A DNA stretch of 64,000 bases from the NCBI GenBank assembly GCA_015231915.1, contig JADGAR010000005.1:35716-99715 (forward strand). The letters run 5' to 3'. A program made the translations under genes and the position numbers. The DNA comes from Magnetococcales bacterium. GTDB lineage: Bacteria > Pseudomonadota > Magnetococcia > Magnetococcales > Magnetaquicoccaceae. The notes under the pieces are model-generated. The model saw only the letters and a list, made by a program, of their open reading frames with translations, made no database searches and was not told where the DNA came from. Below are positions 47,743 to 56,584 of the stretch, piece by piece (positions within the stretch are counted from its first letter, which is position 1; every line of letters begins with the position of its first letter).

Positions 47743-48435
47743 TCACGCGAACAAGGTCGCGATCAAATTATTCACTCTTTCCCGGCTTTGCGCCAGTGTC
47801 AATGAGGAGGTATCGACGAGAATTGCGCCCGGGGCGGCGCACATGGGGGCGTGGTCCCGTTCGGCATCCCGCTGATCGCGTTCCTGCATGCGGGCGATCA
47901 AGTCGTGCAGTATAACGGTTTCTCCCCTGGCTTGCAACTCCAGAGCACGACGTTTGGCCCTCGCCTCGAGGGAAGCGGTCAAAAAAATTTTCAGGTCCGC
48001 GTCGGGCCACACCACGCTGCCCACGTCGCGACCGTCCAGGATTGCGTCGCGACCCGCGCCGTAGCGGCGCTGGAACCCCAACAACGCCCGCCGCACCCCC
48101 GGCAGGGCCGCCACCCGCGAGGCGGCCTGACCGACCTCCTCGGCACGCAGGGCCAGGGTGACCTCCTCGTCGCCGAGAAAGGCGGCGTACTCCCCGTCCT
48201 GTACCGGACGAAAGGCGAAGGGCATCTCGCCGGCGGCGGCGGCCAAGGCATCCGGATCCCCGATCCCGGCGCGCAGCGACAGCAGCCCCACGGCGCGGTA
48301 GAGCGCCCCCGTCTCCAGATAGGCGAGTCCGAAACGGGCCGCAGCCGCCCGGCAGACCGCACCCTTGCCCGCGCCGGCGGGTCCGTCCACCGCCACCACC
48401 CGGCGGTTGCCCTTGGCGGTCATCGGCTCATCCAT
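47743..48435 (-). CDS. cmk: Cytidylate kinase
   Basis: Phosphorylates CMP and dCMP with ATP. P-loop VDGPAGAGKGAVCRAAA is near the N-terminus, with YLETGALYRAVGLLSL and LDGRDVGSVVWPDADLKIFLTAS further on. I use the ATG at 48435, which overlaps the aroA stop (230 aa); the ATG at 48423 is an equally possible start. The 237-aa track version starts inside aroA. Confidence 0.94.
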   Translation of the reverse strand: MDEPMTAKGNRRVVAVDGPAGAGKGAVCRAAAARFGLAYLETGALYRAVGLLSLRAGIGDPDALAAAAGEMPFAFRPVQDGEYAAFLGDEEVTLALRAEEVGQAASRVAALPGVRRALLGFQRRYGAGRDAILDGRDVGSVVWPDADLKIFLTASLEARAKRRALELQARGETVILHDLIARMQERDQRDAERDHAPMCAAPGAILVDTSSLTLAQSRERVNNLIATLFA

Positions 48436-49753
48436 GGCTTTCGATCCTGGCACCAAGATCGGCCATGCGGGCGGCGAAACCCGGAAAGGAGGTCTCCACG
48501 TTGGCGCGACCGATCACCGTGACCGGGGCGCGCGCCGCCAGGCCCGCCACCATCAGGGTCATGGCCACCCGATGATCCTGGAAGGCGTCCGCCACCCCGC
48601 CGCCATCCAGGCCGCCAGGACGACCACGGATGCGCATCCCGTCGGGCAGTTCCTCGATATCGGCCCCCTGGGCGGCCAACCCCTTGACGATGGCCGCGAT
48701 GCGGTCGCTCTCCTTGACCCGCAACTCCTCTGCCCCGGTGACCAGGGTCTCGCCGTCGGCGCAGGCGGCGGCCAGGGCGAAAACGGGAAACTCGTCGATG
48801 GCGCGCGGGACCACCTCGGGTGGCACCCGGATCCCCTTGAGCGGAGAGTGGAACACCGTCAGATCGGCCACCGGTTCCCCCCCCTCCAGGCGCTCGTTGC
48901 CGATCTCGATCCGTCCCCCCATCTCCCGCAGCAGATCCAGCAAACCGGTGCGGGTGGGATTGATCCCCACCCCGGTCAGAGTCACCTCGGAGCCGGGGAT
49001 CAACAGGGCGGCCACCATGGGAAAGGCAGCCGAGGAGATGTCGCCGGGCACCCGCATCGTCACCCCGTGCAGCGCGATGCCGCCGCGCACCGACACGGTC
49101 AACCCGTCGCGGCCCACCTCGGCCCCGAAGGCGGTCAGCATGCGCTCGGTGTGATCGCGGGAGAGGGCCGGTTCGGTGATGGCGGTCTCGCCGGCGGCGT
49201 AAAGACCGGCCAGCAGCAGCGCGGTCTTGACCTGGGCAGAGGCCACCGGACTGAGATAAGGGATGCCGATCAACTCCGTGCCATGCACCGCCAGGGGGGC
49301 GCACCGTCCGCCATCCCGGCCCAGGATGCGCGCCCCCATGCGGGTGAGCGGGGCAACCACCCGTCCCATGGGTCGCCGCCGCAGGCTGTCGTCTCCGGTC
49401 AAAACGGAAAAAAAAGGCTGTCCGGCCAACAGACCGGTCAACAGCCGGATCCCGGTCCCGGAGTTGCCCATGTCGAGCACGTCGCGGGGTTCGTTCAGGC
49501 CATCCCGACCCACCCCCGCGATCCGCCAGACCCCGGCATCGTCGCGCCGGGCATCCACCCCCATGGCACGAAACGCCGCCACGGTGCGCAGCACGTCCTC
49601 CCCTTCCAGGAGGTGATGGATCTCGCTCACCCCCTCGGCCAGGGCGCCGAAAATCACCGCCCGGTGGGAAATGGACTTGTCCCCCGGAGGCTGCAACTCC
49701 CCGCGCAGGGGGGCATCGACCGGGTGGGAAACGAGCATGGGTGCGGAATTCAT
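48428..49753 (-). CDS. aroA: 3-phosphoshikimate 1-carboxyvinyltransferase (EPSP synthase)
   Basis: Makes EPSP from shikimate-3-phosphate and PEP in the shikimate pathway. The start at 49753 (MNSAPMLVSHPVDAPLRGEL) follows AGAGG, giving 441 aa. Signature regions are PPGDKSISHRAVIFGALAEG, LDMGNSGTGIRLLTGLLAG, RPMGRVVAPLTRMGA and RVKESDRIAAI. LLEGEDVLRT after the first motif resembles class II enzymes, but the glycine in NSGTG is unchanged, so natural glyphosate tolerance is not indicated. The gap 49754-49923 shows nothing clear. Confidence 0.96.
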   Translation of the reverse strand: MNSAPMLVSHPVDAPLRGELQPPGDKSISHRAVIFGALAEGVSEIHHLLEGEDVLRTVAAFRAMGVDARRDDAGVWRIAGVGRDGLNEPRDVLDMGNSGTGIRLLTGLLAGQPFFSVLTGDDSLRRRPMGRVVAPLTRMGARILGRDGGRCAPLAVHGTELIGIPYLSPVASAQVKTALLLAGLYAAGETAITEPALSRDHTERMLTAFGAEVGRDGLTVSVRGGIALHGVTMRVPGDISSAAFPMVAALLIPGSEVTLTGVGINPTRTGLLDLLREMGGRIEIGNERLEGGEPVADLTVFHSPLKGIRVPPEVVPRAIDEFPVFALAAACADGETLVTGAEELRVKESDRIAAIVKGLAAQGADIEELPDGMRIRGRPGGLDGGGVADAFQDHRVAMTLMVAGLAARAPVTVIGRANVETSFPGFAARMADLGARIESHG

Positions 49754-49923
49754 CGAAAACCTCTTCGAGCGACCGGTGGAAAAAATGTAAAAGGTGACGC
49801 AGAAATCCGACGCAGTCAAGCACAGCCATCTTAAGCCCCACCCATTTCCTCGTCGAGCCGCAACGCATCGATCAGGGTCGGAGGAGCATCCCCCTTTCAA
49901 ACAGATCCCATCATGTTCCGGGT

Positions 49924-50274
49924 TTACCGTCCAGATTCCGCCAATGCGGGGGCTTGGGGAAGGGCATGGCGATCAGGGGTCACGGTCAACCGCAAGCCAA
50001 CCGCTTTCAAGACCGCCGTCAGGGTGCGCAAGGTGGGATTGCCTTTCGGAGACAACGCCCGATAGAGGCTTTCCCTTTGGATTCCCGCCAATTCAGCCAC
50101 CCTGGGCATGCCGTAGGCTTCGACTACATGACGCAAGGCCAACAACAACACCGCCGGCTCCTCCTCGTCTTCCATGGCAGCCTGGAGATATTCCTTCGCC
50201 AGTTCCGGGTCATCGCGCAGTTCTCGCACCAGGGACTCGTCGTGTGATACGCTCGCCTTGTCCAGGTTTTTCAT
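49924..50274 (-). CDS. Orphan HigA-like antitoxin (addiction-module antidote)
   Basis: The start is set at 50274, where MKNLDKASVSHDESLVRELR begins, giving 116 aa. It matches the short antidote family beside HI1419-type RelE toxins: LRDDPELAKEYLQAAMEDEE, ALRHVVEAYGMPRVAELAGI and the helix-turn-helix RESLYRALSPKGNPTLRTL. The toxin should lie directly upstream, but 50275-50458 encodes nothing like it. It is inserted between tyrA/DUF29 and aroA. Confidence 0.75.
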   Translation of the reverse strand: MKNLDKASVSHDESLVRELRDDPELAKEYLQAAMEDEEEPAVLLLALRHVVEAYGMPRVAELAGIQRESLYRALSPKGNPTLRTLTAVLKAVGLRLTVTPDRHALPQAPALAESGR

Positions 50275-50458
50275 GTCAGACTCCGTGCCTGATCCAAGCC
50301 ATGCATTGGTGGGCAAGCAGATGGGTTTGCAGACGATTGCAAAAAGTCCGATCCGCTTCGCAACCCGGCAATCCCAATTCCATGCCGGTGGCATTGGTAA
50401 AGAAAAAATCGTCCGTGGAAATTCGATCAAATGAGTCGGAGCACCGTGCCACGCTGGC
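50275..50458 (-). other. Gap where a toxin gene would be expected
   Basis: Between the orphan antitoxin and the DUF29 gene there is 184 bp. One minus-strand frame is open (TDDFFFTNATGMELGLPGCE onward) up to position ~50280, but it has no resemblance to a RelE toxin and no good ribosome-binding site. I therefore do not call a gene. Confidence 0.4.
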
Positions 50459-50902
50459 TCAGCTGGCAAAAAAATCATCATCGAGCACCTGCTCCCAGGT
50501 GAACGGGCACCTCTCCCGAAAGGTCTCTTCGGGCAGACCGGTCTCGACGGCGGCGTAGATTCTCGCCTCCTGATAGGCCTCGCCGAGAGTTGCCCGACAC
50601 TGCTCCTCGAGGGAAGGACTCTCCTGAAAATCGGCGCGCAACTGATGACGGTGTTCCAGCAGAATCAACCGCAAACGGTTGGAACACGGTTCCGGCAAGA
50701 ATTGATGTTTCAATAATTGCCAACAGACCACGACCAGGGCACACCTGGCCCTGAGGCGTACCTCTCCGGCCAGACGCTCGATCTCGGCGGCCAGATTGTC
50801 CGCATCCAGGGACTCCGGCTGACCGGCGCGCAGCAACTCCACCTGTCGCACGATCCAGGTGTAACGGTCCGCGTTGAAATCAATCCCCTGCAAGCCTGCC
50901 AT
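50459..50902 (-). CDS. DUF29-family protein (second of pair)
   Basis: A 147-aa protein from the ATG at 50902 (MAGLQGIDFNADRYTWIVRQ). DUF29 features are VELLRAGQPESLDADNLAAEIERL, WQLLKHQFLPEPCSNRLRL, and a C-terminal region ending in CPFTWEQVLDDDF. The start overlaps the preceding DUF29 gene by 23 bases. The function of DUF29 proteins is not established; they are small helical proteins, often in several copies in cyanobacteria and magnetotactic bacteria. Confidence 0.85.
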   Translation of the reverse strand: MAGLQGIDFNADRYTWIVRQVELLRAGQPESLDADNLAAEIERLAGEVRLRARCALVVVCWQLLKHQFLPEPCSNRLRLILLEHRHQLRADFQESPSLEEQCRATLGEAYQEARIYAAVETGLPEETFRERCPFTWEQVLDDDFFAS

Positions 50903-51353
50903 CCGCAACCTCGTCCACCGTTGGCAAGTACCGGATATCCACCACCTGATGCCATGAAAACGGCGCCTGCTCCGGAAAAACGGCCAGCGCCAACCCGGTC
51001 TCAATGGAGGCACGTTGACGCGCCTCCTCGTAAGCATCCATGAACATCCCTTCCACATGGGGACGCAGTCCGGGATTGTCCGCCAACGTCTCCCGCAACC
51101 GCTGCCGCTGTTCGCGCAAGGTCAGCCGCCAACTGTTGCAACGCCGCTCCGGCTGATGACGCCATTTCAGGAGATGCCACAAAATCAGGATCAAATGGCT
51201 CATGGCCGCCCGTCTGGCGCTTCTGCCCATCTCCTCCATCTCCTCGGCCAGATTGGCCAGATCCAACTCGCCCGGATTTCCCGAACGCAGCAGCACGGCC
51301 TGGTGGTGCAGCCAGGAAACAAAATCGCCATCATAATCCGCGACCGCCTCCAT
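50880..51353 (-). CDS. DUF29-family protein (first of pair)
   Basis: A 157-aa protein starting at 51353 behind GGGAGG (MEAVADYDGDFVSWLHHQAV). It shares with the next gene the same layout: ELDLANLAEEMEEMGRSARR, ILWHLLKWRHQPERRCNSWRL, EEARQRASIETGLALAVFPE, APFSWHQVVD. The pair arose by tandem duplication. It lies 11 bp after tyrA and is probably co-transcribed with it, but its role is unknown. Confidence 0.85.
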   Translation of the reverse strand: MEAVADYDGDFVSWLHHQAVLLRSGNPGELDLANLAEEMEEMGRSARRAAMSHLILILWHLLKWRHQPERRCNSWRLTLREQRQRLRETLADNPGLRPHVEGMFMDAYEEARQRASIETGLALAVFPEQAPFSWHQVVDIRYLPTVDEVADGRLAGD

Positions 51354-51364
51354 GGAACCTCCCA

Positions 51365-52261
51365 TCACTCCGCTTTTCCCGAAGTGGACACACCGGCCAC
51401 GATCCGGTCCCGGGTCCGCTTCGAGCGGGCGAAGACCCCGTAGAGACCGTCCCGGTCGGCGTCGCGCACCCGTTTGGTCAGCATGTCCAGTGAGGCGCGG
51501 AAACGGGCCAGGGTGTCCAGGATCGCCTCCTGGTTGGCGATGCAGATGTCCCGCCACATGGCCGGGTCCGAGGAGGCGATGCGGGTGAAATCCCGAAACC
51601 CCCCGGCAGCGTAACGAAACACCTCGGCAAGCAACTCCTCCTCCAGGTCGGAAAGGGTGTTGACCACATTGTAGGCGATCAAATGGGGCAGATGACTGGT
51701 GGCGGCCAACACCTGGTCATGATGATGGGCATCCATGGTCTCCACCCGCGACCCCACCGCCTCCCACACCTGACGCACCAGATCCAGGGCCTCCGGGGAG
51801 GTCCGCTCCGTGGGGGTGAGGATGGTCCGGCTCCCGTGGTACAGGGTGGCAAACGACGCCTCCACCCCGGAGTGCTCGGTCCCGGCGATGGGATGGCCCC
51901 CGACGAAGTGACACCCTTCCGGCATCAGACTCTCGCACGCCAGCACCATGCCCCCCTTGACGCTCCCGGCGTCCGTCACCACGGCCCCAGGCTGGAGCGC
52001 CGGGGCGATGTCCCCCACGATGCGCGGGATCGTCAACACCGGGGTGGCCACCAGCACGAAATCCGCGTCCCGCACCCCCTGGGCGGGAGAGGTGGTCCAG
52101 TGGTCGATCACGCCCAGTTCCAGCGCCCTGGTCAGGGAGTCCCGCGAGCGGTTGACCCCCACCACCTCGCCCACCAGATTCTTCTCCTTGAGGGCGCGCG
52201 CCAGGGAGCCTCCGATCAGACCCACCCCGATAATCGTCATCCGTCGAATGAAAAAAGCCAT
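51365..52261 (-). CDS. tyrA: Prephenate dehydrogenase
   Basis: Oxidative decarboxylation of prephenate to 4-hydroxyphenylpyruvate, the tyrosine branch. I use the ATG at 52261 (MAFFIRRMTIIGVGLIGGSL), giving 298 aa; a GTG at 52303 would overlap pheA. The Rossmann motif GVGLIGGS is near residue 12. FVGGHPIAGTEHSGVEA holds the conserved catalytic-region His and the substrate-binding segment. No fused mutase or ACT domain. Directly downstream of pheA. Confidence 0.94.
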   Translation of the reverse strand: MAFFIRRMTIIGVGLIGGSLARALKEKNLVGEVVGVNRSRDSLTRALELGVIDHWTTSPAQGVRDADFVLVATPVLTIPRIVGDIAPALQPGAVVTDAGSVKGGMVLACESLMPEGCHFVGGHPIAGTEHSGVEASFATLYHGSRTILTPTERTSPEALDLVRQVWEAVGSRVETMDAHHHDQVLAATSHLPHLIAYNVVNTLSDLEEELLAEVFRYAAGGFRDFTRIASSDPAMWRDICIANQEAILDTLARFRASLDMLTKRVRDADRDGLYGVFARSKRTRDRIVAGVSTSGKAE

Positions 52262-52292
52262 GTTTGTCCAATCTTGCGCGACCGTTGGAGGA

Positions 52293-53390
52293 TTACAATG
52301 CACACACCGGATAGGAACCCAGCACCTTCACGGTCACGCCGGCCATGGCGGCCAGTTCCTCCAGCGCCCCGGCCACGGGCGGGTCGTCCCGGTGCCCGGC
52401 CAGATCCAGAAAAAAGAGGTACTCCCACGCCTGCTTGCGCGAGGGCCGGGATTCGATGCGGGTCAGATTGATCCCGCGCCTGGCGAAGATCCCCAGCACC
52501 TGATAGAGAAATCCGGGCTGATCCCGAAAAAAGAAGAGCAGACTGGTCTTGTCCCGCCCGGAACGGCCCGGCCCCTGCCGACCGATCACCAGAAAGCGGT
52601 TCTCGTCGGCCTGGTCCTCGATGTGCTTCGCCAGCACGACCAGTCCCCGGGCATCGGGGAGTTCGGGGCTGGCGATGGCCGCGCTGCCCGCTTCCCGGCA
52701 GACGATCTCGACAGCGGCGGCAGCGCTCTCCACCCCCCGCAACCGGATCGAGGGCATGCGCCGTTCCAGCCACGCCCCACACTGGCTGGCGGCCAACGAG
52801 GTGGCATACACCGTGTGAATCCGCTCCATGGCGCTCTCCATGGAGAGCAGCGCATGGGTAGTGGAGAGATAAACCTCCCCGCAGATGGCCAGGGGGGAAT
52901 CGACGAAGCGGTCCAGGGTATGGCTCACCATCCCCTCGCTGGAGTTTTCCACCGGGGCCACCCCGTAATCGGCCCGTTTCGCCTCCACCTCGCGGAACAG
53001 CTCGTCGATGGTCGATGCGGGCACCAGGGCGAAGGAAGAACCGAACTGCTTGAGGGCCGCACGATGGGTGAAGGCCGCCTCCGGTCCGAGATAGACCACG
53101 GAGAGCTTTTTCTCCAGACTCAGAGAGGCGGAGATGATCTCGCGCCAGATGCGGTGCAGGGCCACCTTGGGCAGCGGCCCGCGATGACGGGCCTCCAGCC
53201 GCCGATGGATGTCGGCCTCCCGTTCCGGGCGGTAGAACGGCGTCTCCCCGTCCGGATCGCGCCCCTTGAGCCGGCCCACCTCCATGACCTTTTCGATCCG
53301 TTCCATGAGCAGATCATGGATCCGATCATCGATCGCGTCAATGGCCTGCCGCAAGGACAGCAGGTCGGTTTCGTCGTGGCGTGCGCTCAT
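52293..53390 (-). CDS. pheA: Bifunctional chorismate mutase / prephenate dehydratase
   Basis: 365 aa from the ATG at 53390 ([20 protein letters not shown]), which overlaps the fliP stop by four bases. Domains: AroQ-type chorismate mutase (~5-90, [20 protein letters not shown]), prephenate dehydratase (~100-275, [31 protein letters not shown]; the [10 protein letters not shown] segment), and a C-terminal ACT domain (~285-360) with the phenylalanine-sensing ESRPSRK motif. Feeds phenylalanine, and chorismate-derived prephenate for TyrA. Confidence 0.95.
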   Translation of the reverse strand: MSARHDETDLLSLRQAIDAIDDRIHDLLMERIEKVMEVGRLKGRDPDGETPFYRPEREADIHRRLEARHRGPLPKVALHRIWREIISASLSLEKKLSVVYLGPEAAFTHRAALKQFGSSFALVPASTIDELFREVEAKRADYGVAPVENSSEGMVSHTLDRFVDSPLAICGEVYLSTTHALLSMESAMERIHTVYATSLAASQCGAWLERRMPSIRLRGVESAAAAVEIVCREAGSAAIASPELPDARGLVVLAKHIEDQADENRFLVIGRQGPGRSGRDKTSLLFFFRDQPGFLYQVLGIFARRGINLTRIESRPSRKQAWEYLFFLDLAGHRDDPPVAGALEELAAMAGVTVKVLGSYPVCAL

Positions 53391-54175
53391 TTGAAGGACT
53401 GCACCAGCGAGCCGACCACCAGTGACCAGCCGTCCACCAGCACGAACAGGATCAGCTTGACCGGCATCGAAATCACCAGGGGCGGCAGCATCATCATGCC
53501 CATGGACATGACCACGCTGGCCACCACCATGTCGATGATCAGGAAGGGAAGATAGATCATGAAACCGATCTGGAAGGCGGTTTTGAGTTCCGAGATCATG
53601 AAGGCCGGCACCACCAGCCGCAAGGGGGTATCCGCAGGGCTGGGGGCCTGTTTGATGCCGGCCAGACGCATGAAAAGCTCCAGGTCCTTGGCGCGGGTCT
53701 GACGCAGCATGAAGGCGCGCACCGGGACCACGGCCCGTTCCAGGGCGGTCCCCTCGTCGATGGTCTTGGCCAGATACGGCTGGATGGCGTCCTGGTTGAC
53801 CCGGTCGAAGACCGGCCCCATGACGAAAAAGGTGATGAAAAGCGCCAGGGAGATCAACACCTGGTTGGGAGGCTGCCCCTGCAGCCCGATGGCCTGACGG
53901 ACGAAGGACATCACCACGATCACCCGGGTAAAGGAGGTGACCATGATCAAAAGGGCCGGCGCCAGGGAAAAGAGGGTCATGAACGCCAGAATCTGGAGTC
54001 CGACCCCCACCTGTTCCGGATCGGCCTTGCCAGCGGCGTCGCCGGTGGAGAGTTTCACCCCCGGCAGGGCAATGGAAGCGGCCTCGGCCAGCGGCGACCA
54101 AAGCCAAAAAGCGGTGACCCCGAAGAGGATCACCGCCAAAAGGACCAGCGCACTCCTTGACTTATGAAACCTCAC
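53387..54175 (-). CDS. fliP: Flagellar export apparatus protein FliP
   Basis: Core channel subunit of the flagellar type III export gate in the inner membrane. 262 aa with an N-terminal signal segment, then four membrane helices. Conserved stretches are [60 protein letters not shown] and [19 protein letters not shown]. Coupled to fliO upstream and pheA downstream by ATGA overlaps. fliQ and fliR, the usual next genes, are absent from the window. Confidence 0.96.
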   Translation of the reverse strand: MRFHKSRSALVLLAVILFGVTAFWLWSPLAEAASIALPGVKLSTGDAAGKADPEQVGVGLQILAFMTLFSLAPALLIMVTSFTRVIVVMSFVRQAIGLQGQPPNQVLISLALFITFFVMGPVFDRVNQDAIQPYLAKTIDEGTALERAVVPVRAFMLRQTRAKDLELFMRLAGIKQAPSPADTPLRLVVPAFMISELKTAFQIGFMIYLPFLIIDMVVASVVMSMGMMMLPPLVISMPVKLILFVLVDGWSLVVGSLVQSFK

Positions 54176-54474
54176 CGCGATGCGTCCTCCTCCTTGGGGG
54201 GTGGCAGGTCTTCCGGGGCCATTTCGGCCAGCAACGTGACCCGGTCGCGAGAGACCCCGAGCAGCCAGGCCCTGGAACCCACCCGGACCAGGCGCACGCC
54301 CACGCCTGGCGAGAAGTTGCGGCCATCCTCGATGCGGATCGGGCCGCCGCCGCCCATGCGCGGGGCGTATTTGCGCCCCAGTCGCGTGGCCAGGGTGGCC
54401 AGGACGATCAACAGCAGGAGATAACCGACGATGCGTGTCACCTCCCCCGCGAGATCGATGGGGGGAGAGTTCAT
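54172..54474 (-). CDS. fliO: Flagellar protein FliO
   Basis: This 100-aa single-span membrane protein helps assemble FliP rings. Membrane helix ~12-30 ([19 protein letters not shown]), then a cytoplasmic tail with [21 protein letters not shown], the FliO beta-core. Overlaps fliN and fliP by four bases at each end. Confidence 0.88.
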   Translation of the reverse strand: MNSPPIDLAGEVTRIVGYLLLLIVLATLATRLGRKYAPRMGGGGPIRIEDGRNFSPGVGVRLVRVGSRAWLLGVSRDRVTLLAEMAPEDLPPPKEEDASR

Positions 54475-54866
54475 CGACGCAGGCTCTCCAGCCGTTCCGA
54501 CAGGGAGACGATATCGGTGATGCGCACGCCCAGCTTGTCCTTGATCATCACCACCTCGCCATAGGCGAGCAGGCGGTTGTTGACGTGGATCTCCAGGGGT
54601 TCGTCGGCCTCTCTTTCCAGTTCGATCAACGACCCTTTGTTGAGTTTCAGGAGATCGCGGATCTGCATGCGCACCTGGCCCAGGCGCACCGAGATCTCCA
54701 GGGGGACATCCATGAGGAGTTCCATGTTCTTGGGCATCCCATCGGCACCCGTGGCGCCGGAACCCGCATGCCTGGGCGCCCCTCCTCCGCCCATCTCCAA
54801 CTCACGGAGGACATCGGGATCCAGCAAGGCATCCGGTCCGCCACCCATCATGTCATCTGCGCTCAT
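54471..54866 (-). CDS. fliN: Flagellar motor switch protein FliN
   Basis: C-ring component that sets rotation direction and docks export substrates. 131 aa from the ATG at 54866; the first track codon is TTG. An unusual Gly-rich N-terminal linker (~1-45) precedes the SpoA domain: [40 protein letters not shown] and [20 protein letters not shown]. Between fliM and fliO. Confidence 0.95.
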   Translation of the reverse strand: MSADDMMGGGPDALLDPDVLRELEMGGGGAPRHAGSGATGADGMPKNMELLMDVPLEISVRLGQVRMQIRDLLKLNKGSLIELEREADEPLEIHVNNRLLAYGEVVMIKDKLGVRITDIVSLSERLESLRR

Positions 54867-54881
54867 CAATCCGCTCCCGAA

Positions 54882-55877
54882 TCACCTGTCGATGGGCAAT
54901 GCCCGCGTGATGCGTATCGCCCGTTTGCCATCCACGACTCCCGCCATCCCCATGAATTTGGGCTTGCCCTCCACCTCCACCTCCATCTCCTCGGAGAGGT
55001 CATGGCTCAGGGTCAAAACGTCACCGACGTGCAGGTCGAGCATTTCCTTGACGGACATGTGCTCCTTGGAGACCACCGGCGACACCGCCAGGGTGACCTG
55101 GCCCAATTGATGGTACAGGGAGTCGATCCAGGCCGAAGAGCCTTCCACGAGGTCCTTCTGCTGGAATCCCACTTTCAATTGCTGCTTGAACAACTCCAGG
55201 ATGACCGAGGGGTAACAGATGGTCAACGTCCCCTCGGAGTCGCCCACCTCGATGGCGAACGAGATGAGAAACACCGTTTCATCCAGAGGCATCACGGCAG
55301 CGAACTGGGGCTGATTCTCCCAGCGGGTCTGGACCAGTTTAAACGAGTTGTCCAGTTTTTTCCAGGAGAGTTCGATCTGTTCCCTGGTCACGTCCATGAT
55401 ACGGTCGATGACCTTCATCTCGAAGGGGGAGAAGTTGCGGAACGGTCGCTCGGAATCCCCGGAACCGCCGAAAAACCCCTCCAGGATGTGGTACATCACC
55501 TCGCCATCGATGGCCAGCAGGCTCATGGACTGGGATGGCTCCACTCTAAGAATATTGATGAAGATCGGCGGATCCAGGCCATGCAGGAAACGCCCGAAGA
55601 TCTGGTTGGTGGTGGTCTTGGGTTGGACATGCACCTCGCGTCCCACCTTCTGGGTCAGCTTGAAGGAGAGTTGCGATGCCAGATGTTCGTTGATCAGGTC
55701 CAGGCCGGGCAGAGCGCCGACCCGGATGGCGGTCTTCTGGCCGAAGAAGAAGGAGGTGACCTTCTTCTCTTCCTTGGCAGAGGATTCCTCGTCGCCGCCA
55801 CCGCCAACGTCGAGGGTGCCCTCGTCCAACCCCGCCATCAAGGCGTCAATTTCGTCTGCGGAAAGAATCTGGGTCAT
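54882..55877 (-). CDS. fliM: Flagellar motor switch protein FliM
   Basis: Switch protein that binds phospho-CheY. The N-terminus has LSADEIDALMAGLDEG, the CheY-binding motif of the family. A middle domain (~50-230) contains the FliG-contact region (LEGFFGGSGDSERPF). The C-terminal SpoA domain (~250-325) has SVKEMLDLHVGDVLTL and PKFMGMAGVVDGKRAIRI. 331 aa, the usual size. Confidence 0.96.
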   Translation of the reverse strand: MTQILSADEIDALMAGLDEGTLDVGGGGDEESSAKEEKKVTSFFFGQKTAIRVGALPGLDLINEHLASQLSFKLTQKVGREVHVQPKTTTNQIFGRFLHGLDPPIFINILRVEPSQSMSLLAIDGEVMYHILEGFFGGSGDSERPFRNFSPFEMKVIDRIMDVTREQIELSWKKLDNSFKLVQTRWENQPQFAAVMPLDETVFLISFAIEVGDSEGTLTICYPSVILELFKQQLKVGFQQKDLVEGSSAWIDSLYHQLGQVTLAVSPVVSKEHMSVKEMLDLHVGDVLTLSHDLSEEMEVEVEGKPKFMGMAGVVDGKRAIRITRALPIDR

Positions 55878-55907
55878 CTTGCGTTTCCCGTCAGGCCGAC
55901 CGCCCGG

Positions 55908-56489
55908 TTATTGAATCACGAACTCGGTAAAATAGACCCGGGTGATGGAGCCGTTCACCAGCAGCGCATTGATCCTGGCCAGCAGTTCTTCCCGGAGGCG
56001 GAATTTCCCTTCCAGGGCCTGCAACTCCTTGGAGGTCTTGGAAGTCAGCAGGGCCAGGATGATATCCTGCAACTGGGCCTTGCGCCGTTCCAGTTCCTGT
56101 TCCAGGGGGGATTTTTCCGGGGCTGCGGGTGCGCCGCCGCCATGGCCGCCACTCTCGGCCTTCTTTTCCTCCTTGCCATCCTTCTTGGCACTGCTGTCAT
56201 CCATCTCCAACTGGATGGTGGTTTTGAGGTAACGGTTGCCCTTCGGCTCGTTCAGGTTGACCACGAACGGGTCGAGCTTGAACATGCCGCCCACCATCTC
56301 CTCGGGTTTTTTGGACTTCTGTTCTGGAGTGGGTTCCAGTTTCTCGGCCTCGGCGCCCTGTTTGGCGCTCATGGAGGAGCCGACGAAATACCCCCCGCCA
56401 CCGCCCAGCAACAAGGCGATCACCGGGAGGATGATCTTCATCATGCCTCCACCACCGCCGCCCCCACCTTCTTCCGCATCTTCAGCCAT
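55908..56489 (-). CDS. fliL: Flagellar basal-body protein FliL
   Basis: Inner-membrane protein of the stator/basal body region. 193 aa with a short acidic/Gly N-terminus, one helix (MMKIILPVIALLLGGGGGYF), a periplasmic part with FKLDPFVVNLNEPKGNRYLK, an inserted Lys/Glu/Gly-rich segment (~105-130), and the C-terminal DIILALLTSKTSKEL and ITRVYFTEFVIQ. GAGGAAGGG precedes the ATG. Confidence 0.92.
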   Translation of the reverse strand: MAEDAEEGGGGGGGGMMKIILPVIALLLGGGGGYFVGSSMSAKQGAEAEKLEPTPEQKSKKPEEMVGGMFKLDPFVVNLNEPKGNRYLKTTIQLEMDDSSAKKDGKEEKKAESGGHGGGAPAAPEKSPLEQELERRKAQLQDIILALLTSKTSKELQALEGKFRLREELLARINALLVNGSITRVYFTEFVIQ

Positions 56490-56552
56490 GGCGCCCTTCC
56501 TCTTTGCTCTTGTCTCGAGATCCCAAACCGGTTCAAGTTAACCAGATTTACC

Positions 56553-56584
56553 GCCATTGCACAACACCCAATGGCTTTTTTTTT
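56553..56584 (+). terminator. Plus-oriented terminator-like hairpin between flgE and fliL
   Basis: GCCATT and AATGGC around an 11-base loop are followed by nine Ts on the plus strand. All genes here read on the minus strand, where the T-run becomes an A-run before the hairpin. It could stop antisense transcription or serve as a weak bidirectional terminator. Confidence 0.45.

Noticed and set aside
45319-47805. 828-aa plus-strand ORF
   Set aside because: Shadow of rpsA, ihfB and lapA.
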